DNA of 49,889 nt from Candidatus Poribacteria bacterium (GTDB taxonomy: Bacteria > Poribacteria > WGA-4E > WGA-3G): assembly GCA_022828145.1 (NCBI GenBank), contig JAJEJA010000044.1:1-49889 (forward strand). The letters are read 5' to 3'. Shown here in pieces: positions 25,272 to 32,917 of the stretch; positions within the stretch are counted from its first letter, which is position 1; each line of letters starts with the position of its first letter. Both the position numbers and the translations under genes were made by a program. The notes beneath the pieces were generated by a model. It did not search any database, had not been told where the DNA came from, and worked only from the letters and a program-made list of their open reading frames with translations.

Positions 25272-26090
25272 TGCTTGTTCCCACGTTTTTCTGACATATT
25301 GCACAGCTGCCTTAAAACCTTGTCGTCCTTGTTTACTCGCTTCCTCAATGCTCAACCAACCGTCGTAACTGTTTTGACGCATAAGTTGAAATACTTGCGG
25401 GATCGGTGAAACACCAGTTCCAACACGAACAGGATCAAAAGAACCCGCTTCACGCATATCAAAAACATGCAGCACAACCACGCGATCAATGACCTGCTCC
25501 AATAGTCCTATCACGTCTTCATTTAGGACAAGCGGATTCGCTGTGTCAAAGCATACCCCTAATGGAGTGTCTGAAAGTTCATCAAGGATTTGCAGGAATA
25601 CCTCAGTCGGTTGTGAGAAATCCCAATACTGCCACGGTGCTCCCTTCGTATGATTTTCATAAGCGAGTGTAATCCCGTGTTTTTCTGCTGCGTCAAGTGC
25701 CCGACGGAATCCTTCTGTAACCCATTTAATTCCCTCATCGTGACTGATACCAGGATGATTCTGTCCCGCTGTCACCCTTATGAAATTTGCCCCTAAATCC
25801 TTTGCTAAGACGATATCAGACTTCAGCTCAGTTAATTCTTGTGCCCGCTGTGCTGAATCCGGATGCGTGAAATCGCAATAACAGGCAAGCATACATGCTT
25901 CTAAACCGCGTTTAGCGAGGATAGTACGTATAGTATTAATCAGCTTATAATCGCGATGAGGAAGGAACTTGATGCTAAAATCAACAGCATCTAATCCTAA
26001 TTCAGCCCCGAAACGGATCCAGTCTGCTATCGTACTTTTCCCAGAGAATATATCATCATAAAGAGATACAGGGAGACAACTCAGTTTCAT
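25260..26090 (-). CDS. Sugar phosphate isomerase/epimerase (TIM barrel)
   Basis: AP-endonuclease-2/xylose-isomerase-like barrel of 276 residues. Metal-binding acidic and His residues appear in LAYENHTKGA, GVCFDTANPL, VVLHVFDMRE and WLSIEEASKQG, in the order expected for the family. Such enzymes interconvert sugars or inositol derivatives. Its convergent overlap with the PhyH gene (25260-25271) is unusual and could give antisense coupling at the 3' ends. Substrate unknown. Confidence 0.88.
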   Translation of the reverse strand: MKLSCLPVSLYDDIFSGKSTIADWIRFGAELGLDAVDFSIKFLPHRDYKLINTIRTILAKRGLEACMLACYCDFTHPDSAQRAQELTELKSDIVLAKDLGANFIRVTAGQNHPGISHDEGIKWVTEGFRRALDAAEKHGITLAYENHTKGAPWQYWDFSQPTEVFLQILDELSDTPLGVCFDTANPLVLNEDVIGLLEQVIDRVVVLHVFDMREAGSFDPVRVGTGVSPIPQVFQLMRQNSYDGWLSIEEASKQGRQGFKAAVQYVRKTWEQASTA

Positions 26091-26251
26091 TAGTGTATCC
26101 TTTCGATTTTGTTATGGATATTAATGAAGTCATTATACCAAATACCAAAGGATAAAGGAGTTCTTTTATGCGTATTTTAACACTTTTTTGCAGAATTGAC
26201 GACTTTTTTTAGTTTTTCAGGCATTTCTGACATCATGAACACTTCAGAGCG

Positions 26252-26275
26252 GTAGCACATTCTGTTAGATTGTGC
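26252..26275. repeat. 24-bp hairpin repeat (family B), copy 3
   Basis: Exact copy of 3433-3456 in the 553-bp gap between the sugar isomerase and the TPR gene. Confidence 0.75.
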
Positions 26276-26382
26276 ATCTTTCTACAACCTTCATCCTTCA
26301 TTTCCATTCTCTGCACAACATACATATTGATAATGCTTCTTTCTGCAACCACCTTATGCGTCAATTTAGTGATTTTCCCAGG

Positions 26383-26505
26383 CCGGTAGGTGCGATTTCC
26401 TAATCGCACCGGATCCTTCGCGAAAACCTTTATGAACGCAAGTGGCACAAAGCCTGCAGAATACGCGTTTGGTATTCTGCATTGGTTAGGAAACCGAACC
26501 TACCG
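26383..26505. repeat. 123-bp inverted-repeat element (family E)
   Basis: The left end CCGGTAGGTGCGATTTCCTA and right end TAGGAAACCGAACCTACCG are inverted relatives. Interior hairpins are CCGGTAGGTGCGATT...AATCGCACCGG and GCAGAATACGCGT...GGTATTCTGC. The right 50 bp (26456-26505) recur inverted at 35889-35938 with one mismatch. Non-coding mobile repeat. Confidence 0.75.
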
Positions 26506-26643
26506 ACCTGAAATTTATTATGTTAACAATTAATCTATTTACAGATTGTCTGACAGAACAGATATAACCAGAAAATCTGTTGAATCTTTTCATTTTGTAT
26601 GGTATTATTAAATATCAAGTATTTCGCACTTAGCAGAGGTAAT

Positions 26644-26943
26644 ATGATGATAGACCGGAATCAAGAACTTGCTGAAAAATACCTTAATGTCGGATTAGAG
26701 AATAGCAAGAAAGGTAAAGTAGACCTTGCTATTGAAGATTATACTAAAGCGATAGAACTCAAACCTGATTATGCTGATGCATATTACTATCGCAGCAAAG
26801 CATGGCTTCATTTTGGAGAGGTGGAAAAAGCAAAATCTGACATGGTGAAAGCCAGTGAAATTGGAATAAATGTTAAGACAGCAATAGACGATACAATGCA
26901 ACAATACGATAGAGCATGGAAAACACTCGGGAACGTTCAATAA
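26644..26943 (+). CDS. Small TPR protein, possible antitoxin of the Doc pair
   Basis: 100 residues from the ATG at 26644 (an ATG also lies at 26647), with AGAGG just upstream. It contains about two tetratricopeptide repeats (LNVGLENSKKGKVDLAIEDY, then AIELKPDYADAYYYRSKAWL), a protein-interaction fold. Its last 28 bp overlap the start of the Doc-like gene. Antitoxin-first with overlap is the classical toxin-antitoxin layout, and Doc toxins normally pair with a Phd antitoxin, which is not present. A TPR antitoxin role is therefore inferred only from gene order. Confidence 0.7.
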   Translation: MMIDRNQELAEKYLNVGLENSKKGKVDLAIEDYTKAIELKPDYADAYYYRSKAWLHFGEVEKAKSDMVKASEIGINVKTAIDDTMQQYDRAWKTLGNVQ

Positions 26944-27314
26944 GATATCTGACAATTCCAGAAATCATGGAAGTTGCCGATAGACATGTCGGCAATTATC
27001 ATATATTGAATGAAGAACGGTTACACTATTTGATTGATGCAGTTAGCGGAAAGTTCGCTGGAGTAGAAATATTTCCAAGTACATTTCAAAAGGCTGCAGT
27101 GTATGCACATCATATCATTAAGGGGCATATATTTTTGGATGGCAACAAACGTATAGGTATGAACTGTGCAATGTTATTTTTAGAGTTAAACGGTTACCTA
27201 CTTCGTCTCAACATTGACGATTCAATAATTGAACTCGGTCTTAAGATAGCCGATGGTTCCATAACAGATATTGACGCTATCGCTGAACACATTCAGCAGT
27301 GGATTGTTACATAA
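26916..27314 (+). CDS. doc: Doc-family (death-on-curing) toxin-like protein
   Basis: 132-residue Fic-superfamily protein. The Doc signature HIFLDGNKR (residues 71-79) is complete, including the catalytic histidine and the lysine that distinguishes Doc from Fic adenylyltransferases. Doc toxins phosphorylate elongation factor Tu. YLTIPEIMEVADRHVG at the N-terminus is typical Doc. The gene overlaps the TPR gene upstream by 28 bp. Toxic activity is expected from the motif; the antitoxin identity is uncertain. Confidence 0.85.
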   Translation: MENTRERSIRYLTIPEIMEVADRHVGNYHILNEERLHYLIDAVSGKFAGVEIFPSTFQKAAVYAHHIIKGHIFLDGNKRIGMNCAMLFLELNGYLLRLNIDDSIIELGLKIADGSITDIDAIAEHIQQWIVT

Positions 27315-27355
27315 AACAATACCGAAAAACACTACCATTAACATAATCCCACCCT

Positions 27356-27688
27356 ATGAAAGCAGTAGATAAACACAATTACCTTCAATTGTGTCAACAC
27401 CCAGCAATTCAGGCACTACAACCGACACTTGAAAATACAAAAAACGTATGGGTACCCACTGCTGACGAACTCCTCAGAATATTGAAACAGAAACTGCCAT
27501 ATCCTGACCGTTCACATCTGCAAGAAACTGCCCACGGCTGGGAATATGATACCTACTTTCGAGAGTGGGCTGATGATTACTGCACCTATATTGATACACA
27601 CCGCCAGTTTGTCGGTCCTGATGAAGAAACAGTGCTCCTGCGGGTGTTAATCTCTCTGCTCGGCATAAATGGAAAATGGATGGTGTAA
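27356..27688 (+). CDS. Hypothetical protein
   Basis: 110 residues, no signal peptide, no motif I recognise. It contains several Trp/Tyr-rich helices (HGWEYDTYFREWADDYCTYI) and looks like a small soluble protein. It lies 41 bp after the Doc gene and overlaps or abuts the region before the ASRT-domain gene, on the same strand. It could be part of the same transcript. Confidence 0.5.
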   Translation: MKAVDKHNYLQLCQHPAIQALQPTLENTKNVWVPTADELLRILKQKLPYPDRSHLQETAHGWEYDTYFREWADDYCTYIDTHRQFVGPDEETVLLRVLISLLGINGKWMV

Positions 27689-27725
27689 CACTTTATGGAG
27701 ACATGTTATAGACAAGGAGAAATAT

Positions 27726-28454
27726 ATGACATTTGGTATAGTATTCGCGACAATACGAGAATATAAACTCACCGGAATTTCAGACACTAACACATTAACA
27801 CGACTTCTCAATGATACATTCGGGGACTGGTTAGCATCACAAAACGTAAGTCATATTGAGATGTTAGATGAAAACAGACTCTGCCTGAACGTTACGGGTC
27901 AACTGAAAGAACACAATCCAACAAAAGGTATTCAACTCTTTTCACGATTTCTTGTTGTGAACCTTGATGAGATACAGGATGAGCCTGAAACCGTAGGGAA
28001 CGCAGTAGAATCATACATTTCAGGGGCATACACTTCAGAAGGTGATGGTGCTTATGTCTGGATAATTCCCGATGGCTATATGGCATCACTTTCTGCAACT
28101 GAACAGGAATGGGAACAGCATGGCGGGGGTTATTTTTCACACGAATCTATCTGTATCTCCAATACAGCAGATAAAGATACTTTATGTCTCTTAGAGGTCC
28201 TTTATGAAGATACGGCTATTGAAAACGTCTCGTGTGAATTCAATGTTCCCGCGCAAAGATCGGTACATTATCGGTTGGATAAACTCAAAGACAGTGATAG
28301 TAACCCACTGATTGCCAAAGATGCCCCTGTCAGTTATAAAATCACAAGTAGGGATGCGCGGATTGTTGTGCAAGGTTCACGTATACTAACAAGCGGAGAA
28401 GAAAGCATGTTCGCAAGTTTTGGAACAGTGATGGCGTGGTGCCCGACGCGGTAA
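27726..28454 (+). CDS. Sensory-rhodopsin-transducer-like (ASRT) domain protein
   Basis: 242 residues from ATG 27726, preceded by AAGGAG; an in-frame start at 27669 lacks this. Residues ~110-240 resemble the Anabaena sensory rhodopsin transducer: an aromatic/IPDGY opening, GGYFSHESICISNTAD, a beta strand LLEVLYED, the loop VPAQRSVHYRLDKL and IVVQGSRILTSGEESMFASFG near the end. In Anabaena this beta-sandwich tetramer binds a photoreceptor. The N-terminal ~105 residues are not part of that domain and are unrecognised. No rhodopsin gene is in the window. Function likely ligand- or carbohydrate-binding adaptor; uncertain. Confidence 0.7.
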   Translation: MTFGIVFATIREYKLTGISDTNTLTRLLNDTFGDWLASQNVSHIEMLDENRLCLNVTGQLKEHNPTKGIQLFSRFLVVNLDEIQDEPETVGNAVESYISGAYTSEGDGAYVWIIPDGYMASLSATEQEWEQHGGGYFSHESICISNTADKDTLCLLEVLYEDTAIENVSCEFNVPAQRSVHYRLDKLKDSDSNPLIAKDAPVSYKITSRDARIVVQGSRILTSGEESMFASFGTVMAWCPTR

Positions 28455-28519
28455 GAGCGATAGTTACCGAAACAAAAACCAGATTGGATTGGAGACACAC
28501 AAATTCTGAATAGATAACA

Positions 28520-29551
28520 TCAACGTTTAAGTTCTTTCCATTTATCTTCTTGAACAACTTCTGTTTCTGGTCGCTCCCGAATAATTTCCCACCAATCACG
28601 ATTTTCGATATACCACTGAATTGTCTGTTCCAGACCTTGTTCAAAAGGAATTGTCGGTTTCCATCCTAGTTCACTGTGTATCTTTTCTGAATTCAATAGA
28701 TAACGACAATCGTGTCCCGGTCTGTCAGGCACATAAGTTTTTAGGCTTTGCGGTTGTCCAAGAACATTTAGAATAAAGTCGGTAATCTCTTCAATACTTT
28801 TCTCAACACCACTTCCGATATTATATGTTTCTCCAATTTTACCGTCCCTTATAACACGCGCAATCGCGGAGCAGTGGTCATCAACATGGAGCCATTCTCT
28901 GCGGTTATGGCTGCTACGATACAACGTCAAAGGCAAATTTTGGAGAGCGTTTGTCGTAAAGAGTGGAATCAATTTCTCAGGGTGTTGATAGGGACCGTAG
29001 TTATTTGAACTGTTTGATATAGTGATCTGTTGTCCATAACTATGATAATAGGAATTGACGAGATGGTCTGCAGCCGCTTTTGAGGCGTTGTAAGGTGACT
29101 GTGGTCGATACGGAGATGTCTCAGCAAAAGCATCTGGAGAATCTAAAGGGAGTTCACCGTAGACTTCACAGGTGGAGACATGATGAAAACGCGCTATTCC
29201 ATACTTACGCGCTGCATCCAACAGTACCTGTGTACCGATTACATTTGTCTCAAAGAATTTACGGGGATGTAAAATCGCACGACTGTTATGCGATTCCGCC
29301 GCAAAATTGACAATCACATCTGGTTTATGGGTCTTTAATACCTTGGCAACGAAACTATCGTCAAGAATATCTCCACGCGCAAACACATACCGATCTGAAT
29401 AGATTGCAGCAATATCAGTTAGACTGCTAAGGTTTCCGGCATAAGTTAGCAGGTCAAGGTTAATCACAGAATCTTGCGGAAACGTCTTGAGCCAGTACCG
29501 AATGAAGTTTGTGCCGATAAAGCCAGCACCACCAGTGACCAATAATTTCAT
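28520..29551 (-). CDS. dTDP-glucose 4,6-dehydratase-like SDR
   Basis: Extended short-chain dehydrogenase/reductase, 343 residues. NAD binding: GGAGFIG at residues 7-13. Catalytic YxxxK: SPYNASKAAADHL. The motif that reads STDEVYG in RmlB is STCEVYGE here, so the acidic residue of the Asp-Glu pair is Cys while Glu is kept; AESHNSRAI replaces the usual AESHVDRSI. This fits a distinct RmlB-like subfamily that retains the overall fold. It probably makes a 4-keto-6-deoxy sugar nucleotide for surface polysaccharide. No other dTDP-rhamnose genes (rfbA, C, D) are adjacent. Confidence 0.8.
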   Translation of the reverse strand: MKLLVTGGAGFIGTNFIRYWLKTFPQDSVINLDLLTYAGNLSSLTDIAAIYSDRYVFARGDILDDSFVAKVLKTHKPDVIVNFAAESHNSRAILHPRKFFETNVIGTQVLLDAARKYGIARFHHVSTCEVYGELPLDSPDAFAETSPYRPQSPYNASKAAADHLVNSYYHSYGQQITISNSSNNYGPYQHPEKLIPLFTTNALQNLPLTLYRSSHNRREWLHVDDHCSAIARVIRDGKIGETYNIGSGVEKSIEEITDFILNVLGQPQSLKTYVPDRPGHDCRYLLNSEKIHSELGWKPTIPFEQGLEQTIQWYIENRDWWEIIRERPETEVVQEDKWKELKR

Positions 29552-29668
29552 TTATATCCAAACGTCAGAAAACATGTAGAATCAATCCAAAGCGAATAAG
29601 ATTAATATATCATAACAGAACAATTGCAATCTGTCAATGCAAATGTATATACAGCACAAAAATAACAG

Positions 29669-29696
29669 TTGACACAAGGGGATTTTGTCCTATAAT
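29669..29696 (+). promoter_or_regulatory. Sigma70-like promoter of the aldo/keto reductase
   Basis: TTGACA at 29669-29674, a 16-bp spacer and TATAAT at 29691-29696. Transcription would start near 29703, followed by AGGAG before the ATG at 29728. Confidence 0.75.
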
Positions 29697-29727
29697 TGAG
29701 TCTCAATCTATAACATAGGAGCAGACG

Positions 29728-30666
29728 ATGCAGCAAAGGAAATTTGGAAAAACAGGAATAACAGTATCCGAAATAGGGATGGGAACATGGGAACTCGGTG
29801 GCCGCGAATGGGGTGATATCAGTGAAGAAGATGCCATTAAACTCTTAAAATATGCTTATGACAAAGGTGTCACCTTTTATGATACTGCTGACCAATACGG
29901 TGGAGGACGCGCAGAACGTCTCCTCGGAGAGGCTTTTTCTACGCTCGGAGACAGTGTAACCATCGCAACTAAACTTGGATATGAACTGGATTCTGATGGA
30001 TGGATCAGTCAAGGTGGAAAAGTTCCTTCATATAACGCTTCCCGTGAATATATCCATCAAGCTGTTGAAGGAAGCCTGTCGCGATTGAAAAGAGATGTCA
30101 TAGATGTCTATCAATTCCACGCTCCCCCTCCTGACGATATTTGGGATGAGGCATTTGGTGCAATGGAAGAACTTAAACAGGAAGGTAAGATCCGATTTTA
30201 CGGTTTGTGTCTTGGGAATGCAGCACAAGCCCTCAAAGCAATATCTGAGACTGGGATCTCCTCATTGATGTTAACTTATAATATCCTGAATCAAGGTATG
30301 GCATCACCTGTAATGGAAACTGCAGCTGAAAATGGCATTGCAGTGGTTGGACGGCAACCGCTATCTTCTGGCTTGCTGACTGGACACATTAATGCTGACA
30401 CCCAATTTGCTGAAAACGATTATCGGAAGACGTGGTCACGAGAAAAAATAGTATCAGACTTAGAACGGGTTGAAAAAACCAGATCAGTTGTCGGAGATAA
30501 CGCGGAGAGTCTGCCACAAGCTGCCTTGAAGTTCATTTTAGCACATCCCGCAATCTGTTGTGTAATCCCAGGCATGATGTCTCCCGAACAGGTGGACGAT
30601 GGTGTTGCTACCTCTGTTGCCGAGTCCCTACCTGAGACAGTTTTGAATAAACTGCGGAATCTATAA
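29728..30666 (+). CDS. Aldo/keto reductase
   Basis: 312-residue NADPH-dependent (beta/alpha)8 reductase. The catalytic D and Y lie in FYDTADQYGGG, K in TIATKLGYEL and H in VYQFHAPPPD. The C-terminal region has CCVIPGMMSPEQVDD, the cofactor-binding segment. It resembles general stress-type or L-glyceraldehyde-like reductases. AGGAG sits 7 nt before the ATG and a near-consensus promoter (29669-29696) drives it. Substrate undetermined. Confidence 0.9.
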   Translation: MQQRKFGKTGITVSEIGMGTWELGGREWGDISEEDAIKLLKYAYDKGVTFYDTADQYGGGRAERLLGEAFSTLGDSVTIATKLGYELDSDGWISQGGKVPSYNASREYIHQAVEGSLSRLKRDVIDVYQFHAPPPDDIWDEAFGAMEELKQEGKIRFYGLCLGNAAQALKAISETGISSLMLTYNILNQGMASPVMETAAENGIAVVGRQPLSSGLLTGHINADTQFAENDYRKTWSREKIVSDLERVEKTRSVVGDNAESLPQAALKFILAHPAICCVIPGMMSPEQVDDGVATSVAESLPETVLNKLRNL

Positions 30667-30737
30667 GGTATGCATAAAAAAGTCATCACGAACTTGTGTG
30701 TTGTTCCAATGGGTGTTTCGTATCCAAAAAAGAAAAA

Positions 30738-30758
30738 GGCGCGCTTAAAAAGCGCGCC
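30738..30758 (-). terminator. Rho-independent terminator of the secreted-protein gene
   Basis: GGCGCGCTT-AAA-AAGCGCGCC, a 9-bp GC-rich hairpin. On the minus strand it is followed by TTTTTCTTTTTT, so it terminates the gene at 30779-31591. Confidence 0.8.
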
Positions 30759-30778
30759 AAACAATAAGTAAAAACAGT

Positions 30779-31591
30779 CTATTTACGTCTGATGTCTGCC
30801 CAAGTAGTTGTTAATTTACCTGTAGCTTCAACCGGTGCGACAGCAGCGACTTCATCAAGGAAACTCTGTTGATCCGTTGCATCTTTAGGATAAATCGTAA
30901 CAGCGTCATGCGTTGCATCATCAAAGTGTAAGTTTAGATATGCACCACCACCACTTTCTCCACAACGATAGAGTAGAACGTTAGCACCTTTCTGCAGCTT
31001 AACTTCAATGTTATGTGAGACTGATGTTGCACCACCTGTCCATCTTGAATTGTTATACCATTTTTCTCCGTTTATCCATATTTGTGCGTGATCATCGTGA
31101 GCAGGAGACATAATTGAGGTAAGATCAGTTGGCGCATCAATAACAATTACCGCATACGTATCATAATTATCTACGGGACCACCCCTATCCATATTGTTAC
31201 CAACGGCAGGCATATCAAATACTGTCCAACCTCTTGTTCCGCCATGATCATCACCCCATTCAACATCATAGTCTTTAGTCAACAACAATCCTGCAAGTGT
31301 AGAAAGGGAAACATCGGTGATTTCGCCACCTGTACCTTCTGACATAAGATCCATAGGTGCTGAGGCGGGGAAGCCACCATTGTTTGTGTAGTTACCATCG
31401 GGACCATACCATTTGGTGATCCAAGGTACATCATCACCATGATTTGTATTTGCGGGATTCTCAGGATTCACTAATTCTTGGTCTTCAGCGAGCGGTCCAC
31501 CTTCAATTAATGTTTGTGCCATTACAAGATGAGAACCACAGACCAAAAACACAATAACTAAACCGATCGTTAAGATATTCAACTTTTTCAT
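30779..31591 (-). CDS. Secreted protein with KLTTTW C-terminal tail
   Basis: 270 residues. A signal peptide (MKKLNILTIGLVIVFLVCG, cleavage near VMA-QT) is followed by a beta-rich domain with WYNNSRW, INGEKW and LQKGANVLLYRCGE, which resembles a PA14/galactose-binding jelly-roll type of extracellular domain. The C-terminus is VEATGKLTTTWADIRRK, a tail shared with 31985-32683, 46427-47233 and the remnant at 31763-31873. The tail lies after a flexible linker and has no hydrophobic anchor. Terminator at 30738-30758. Location: exported; ligand unknown. Confidence 0.7.
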   Translation of the reverse strand: MKKLNILTIGLVIVFLVCGSHLVMAQTLIEGGPLAEDQELVNPENPANTNHGDDVPWITKWYGPDGNYTNNGGFPASAPMDLMSEGTGGEITDVSLSTLAGLLLTKDYDVEWGDDHGGTRGWTVFDMPAVGNNMDRGGPVDNYDTYAVIVIDAPTDLTSIMSPAHDDHAQIWINGEKWYNNSRWTGGATSVSHNIEVKLQKGANVLLYRCGESGGGAYLNLHFDDATHDAVTIYPKDATDQQSFLDEVAAVAPVEATGKLTTTWADIRRK

Positions 31592-31762
31592 AATTATCCT
31601 CTTGTATAGAATGAATAGTTATAACACAATGTCTAAATATTGTGTTACATAACTTGTTAATAGATTTTATATATTGAAAAGTAAATCAATATTATGTACA
31701 TTATTATAACTTTAAACAGAAAACGCTGTCAACAAATTTATAATATAATTAAATGCAATTAA

Positions 31763-31873
31763 TGTCAAGTTTTTTCTGAAAACGAAATTAATCAACTTAA
31801 GGATGGTGAATTTCTGTCTGTAGAACCCGACAGGAAACTCACTACGACATGGGGTAGTATTAAATCCCGCTGA
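31763..31873 (+). pseudogene. C-terminal remnant of a LamG-type secreted protein
   Basis: An open stretch ending in TGA at 31871-31873 reads ENEINQLKDGEFLSVEPDRK then LTTTWGSIKSR. It aligns with the end of the LamG protein at 46427-47233, which has EKEINEMKDVGLAQILSVNP and then KLTTRWGYMKHVP. A stop (TAA) precedes it and no start codon or upstream domain remains. It is on the opposite strand from its neighbours, so it marks a deleted gene of the same family. Confidence 0.65.
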
Positions 31874-31908
31874 TAATCTAACAATGTAATATGAAAAGGA
31901 CCATTTAG

Positions 31909-31974
31909 CGGACATTTTCTAAATCAGTTTGCCCCCAGTTATGACTGGATTCAAGCCGATTTAGAAAATGTTCG
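31909..31974. terminator. 66-bp long-stem hairpin
   Basis: CGGACATTTTCTAAATC and GATTTAGAAAATGTTCG form a 17-bp stem with one G-T pair, and CCAGT-TATG-ACTGG nests inside. It lies 11 bp downstream of the gene at 31985-32683 on its transcribed side and could terminate it; it may also be a mobile palindrome. The gap 31592-31762 is AT-rich and holds nothing else that I can support. Confidence 0.5.
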
Positions 31975-31984
31975 TTATTTGCGC

Positions 31985-32683
31985 TTATCGGGTGTTTTTG
32001 ATGCTTCCCCATGTAGTTGTGAGTTTAGCTTTAGGGTCTACAGGTGTAGCACTGGGCTCGCCGAAGTATTCAATTTCACCAAGTTGATAGTATGCCCCAT
32101 TGGGGTTTAATGCGGTGTTAAAAGTAACAAACCGAAGGAACTGATAGCCTGCGGTTTGATCGTCGTAATCTACCCCTGCATCAAAACGGATAACTTGCAG
32201 ACGTTCAGTCCATAAACCATCCCCGTCGTGAGAAAAGATAGTCGTAAAATCTTCGCCGTCGTTCGATCCTTGAATTTCCCACACTGTAGGGTCTCTTCCA
32301 GGAACATCGTTTGCTGAAGATAAGGTGAAATGTGTTAATACGTACGGTTGGTCAAATTCAGCGGTTATGTGTAGACCTTCTTCTGGAATGCCGCCCCCAC
32401 GTCCGCAGCACCATTTGGCATTGCCGCCGCCAAGTTCGTTATCAAAGACGTTAAAGGCATTCTCTCCGCCTGCGAATCCAGGTTCTTCGTTGGCTGAGAA
32501 AATGGCGTTGTAACCTTCATCTGCTTCAGGGTTACCATCGTCTTCTGGATCGGTTAGGTCACCACCTATCAGTGACGCTGTTCCTGTTCCCAAGATTTCC
32601 TCCGCCTCTGCTATGTCGTTCGTGCTGATAACAAAACAGACTGTCATTAACACAAGTCCTGTTAATACTAACATAAGTTTCAT
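31985..32683 (-). CDS. Secreted discoidin-like protein with KLTTTW tail
   Basis: 232 residues with a signal peptide (MKLMLVLTGLVLMTVCFV, cleavage near AEA-EE). The central domain looks like an F5/8 type C (discoidin/galactose-binding) jelly roll: FTLSSANDVPGRDPTVWEIQ, GSNDGEDFTTIFSHDG, and RFVTFNTALNPNGAYYQLGE followed by IEYFG. Such domains bind carbohydrate or surfaces. The C-terminus PKAKLTTTWGSIKNTR carries the shared tail. Transcribed away from the vWA gene upstream; a long hairpin follows its end. Ligand unknown. Confidence 0.75.
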   Translation of the reverse strand: MKLMLVLTGLVLMTVCFVISTNDIAEAEEILGTGTASLIGGDLTDPEDDGNPEADEGYNAIFSANEEPGFAGGENAFNVFDNELGGGNAKWCCGRGGGIPEEGLHITAEFDQPYVLTHFTLSSANDVPGRDPTVWEIQGSNDGEDFTTIFSHDGDGLWTERLQVIRFDAGVDYDDQTAGYQFLRFVTFNTALNPNGAYYQLGEIEYFGEPSATPVDPKAKLTTTWGSIKNTR

Positions 32684-32917
32684 ACCGTGAAACCTCCTAA
32701 AAAATGAATCTCACTTTAGGTGAGTTTTGAGTTTTGTGAGTGGATTAATTAAACGCCACCCATTTTACCATACAGATTTTGAGGGAATTAACAAATAATG
32801 ATGCGGATAGGCACTGTCCCTCTAAACTGCGATGCATCAAGCATTTTCCTATTGTATCATACTTATGCAGATTATGTCAATGTAATTTAAACCGTTAGGT
32901 GTAAAATATTTGGGGAA

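Noticed and set aside
26233..26448. 71-codon minus-strand ORF
   Set aside because: It is composed of family B and family E repeats and has no conserved-looking segment.
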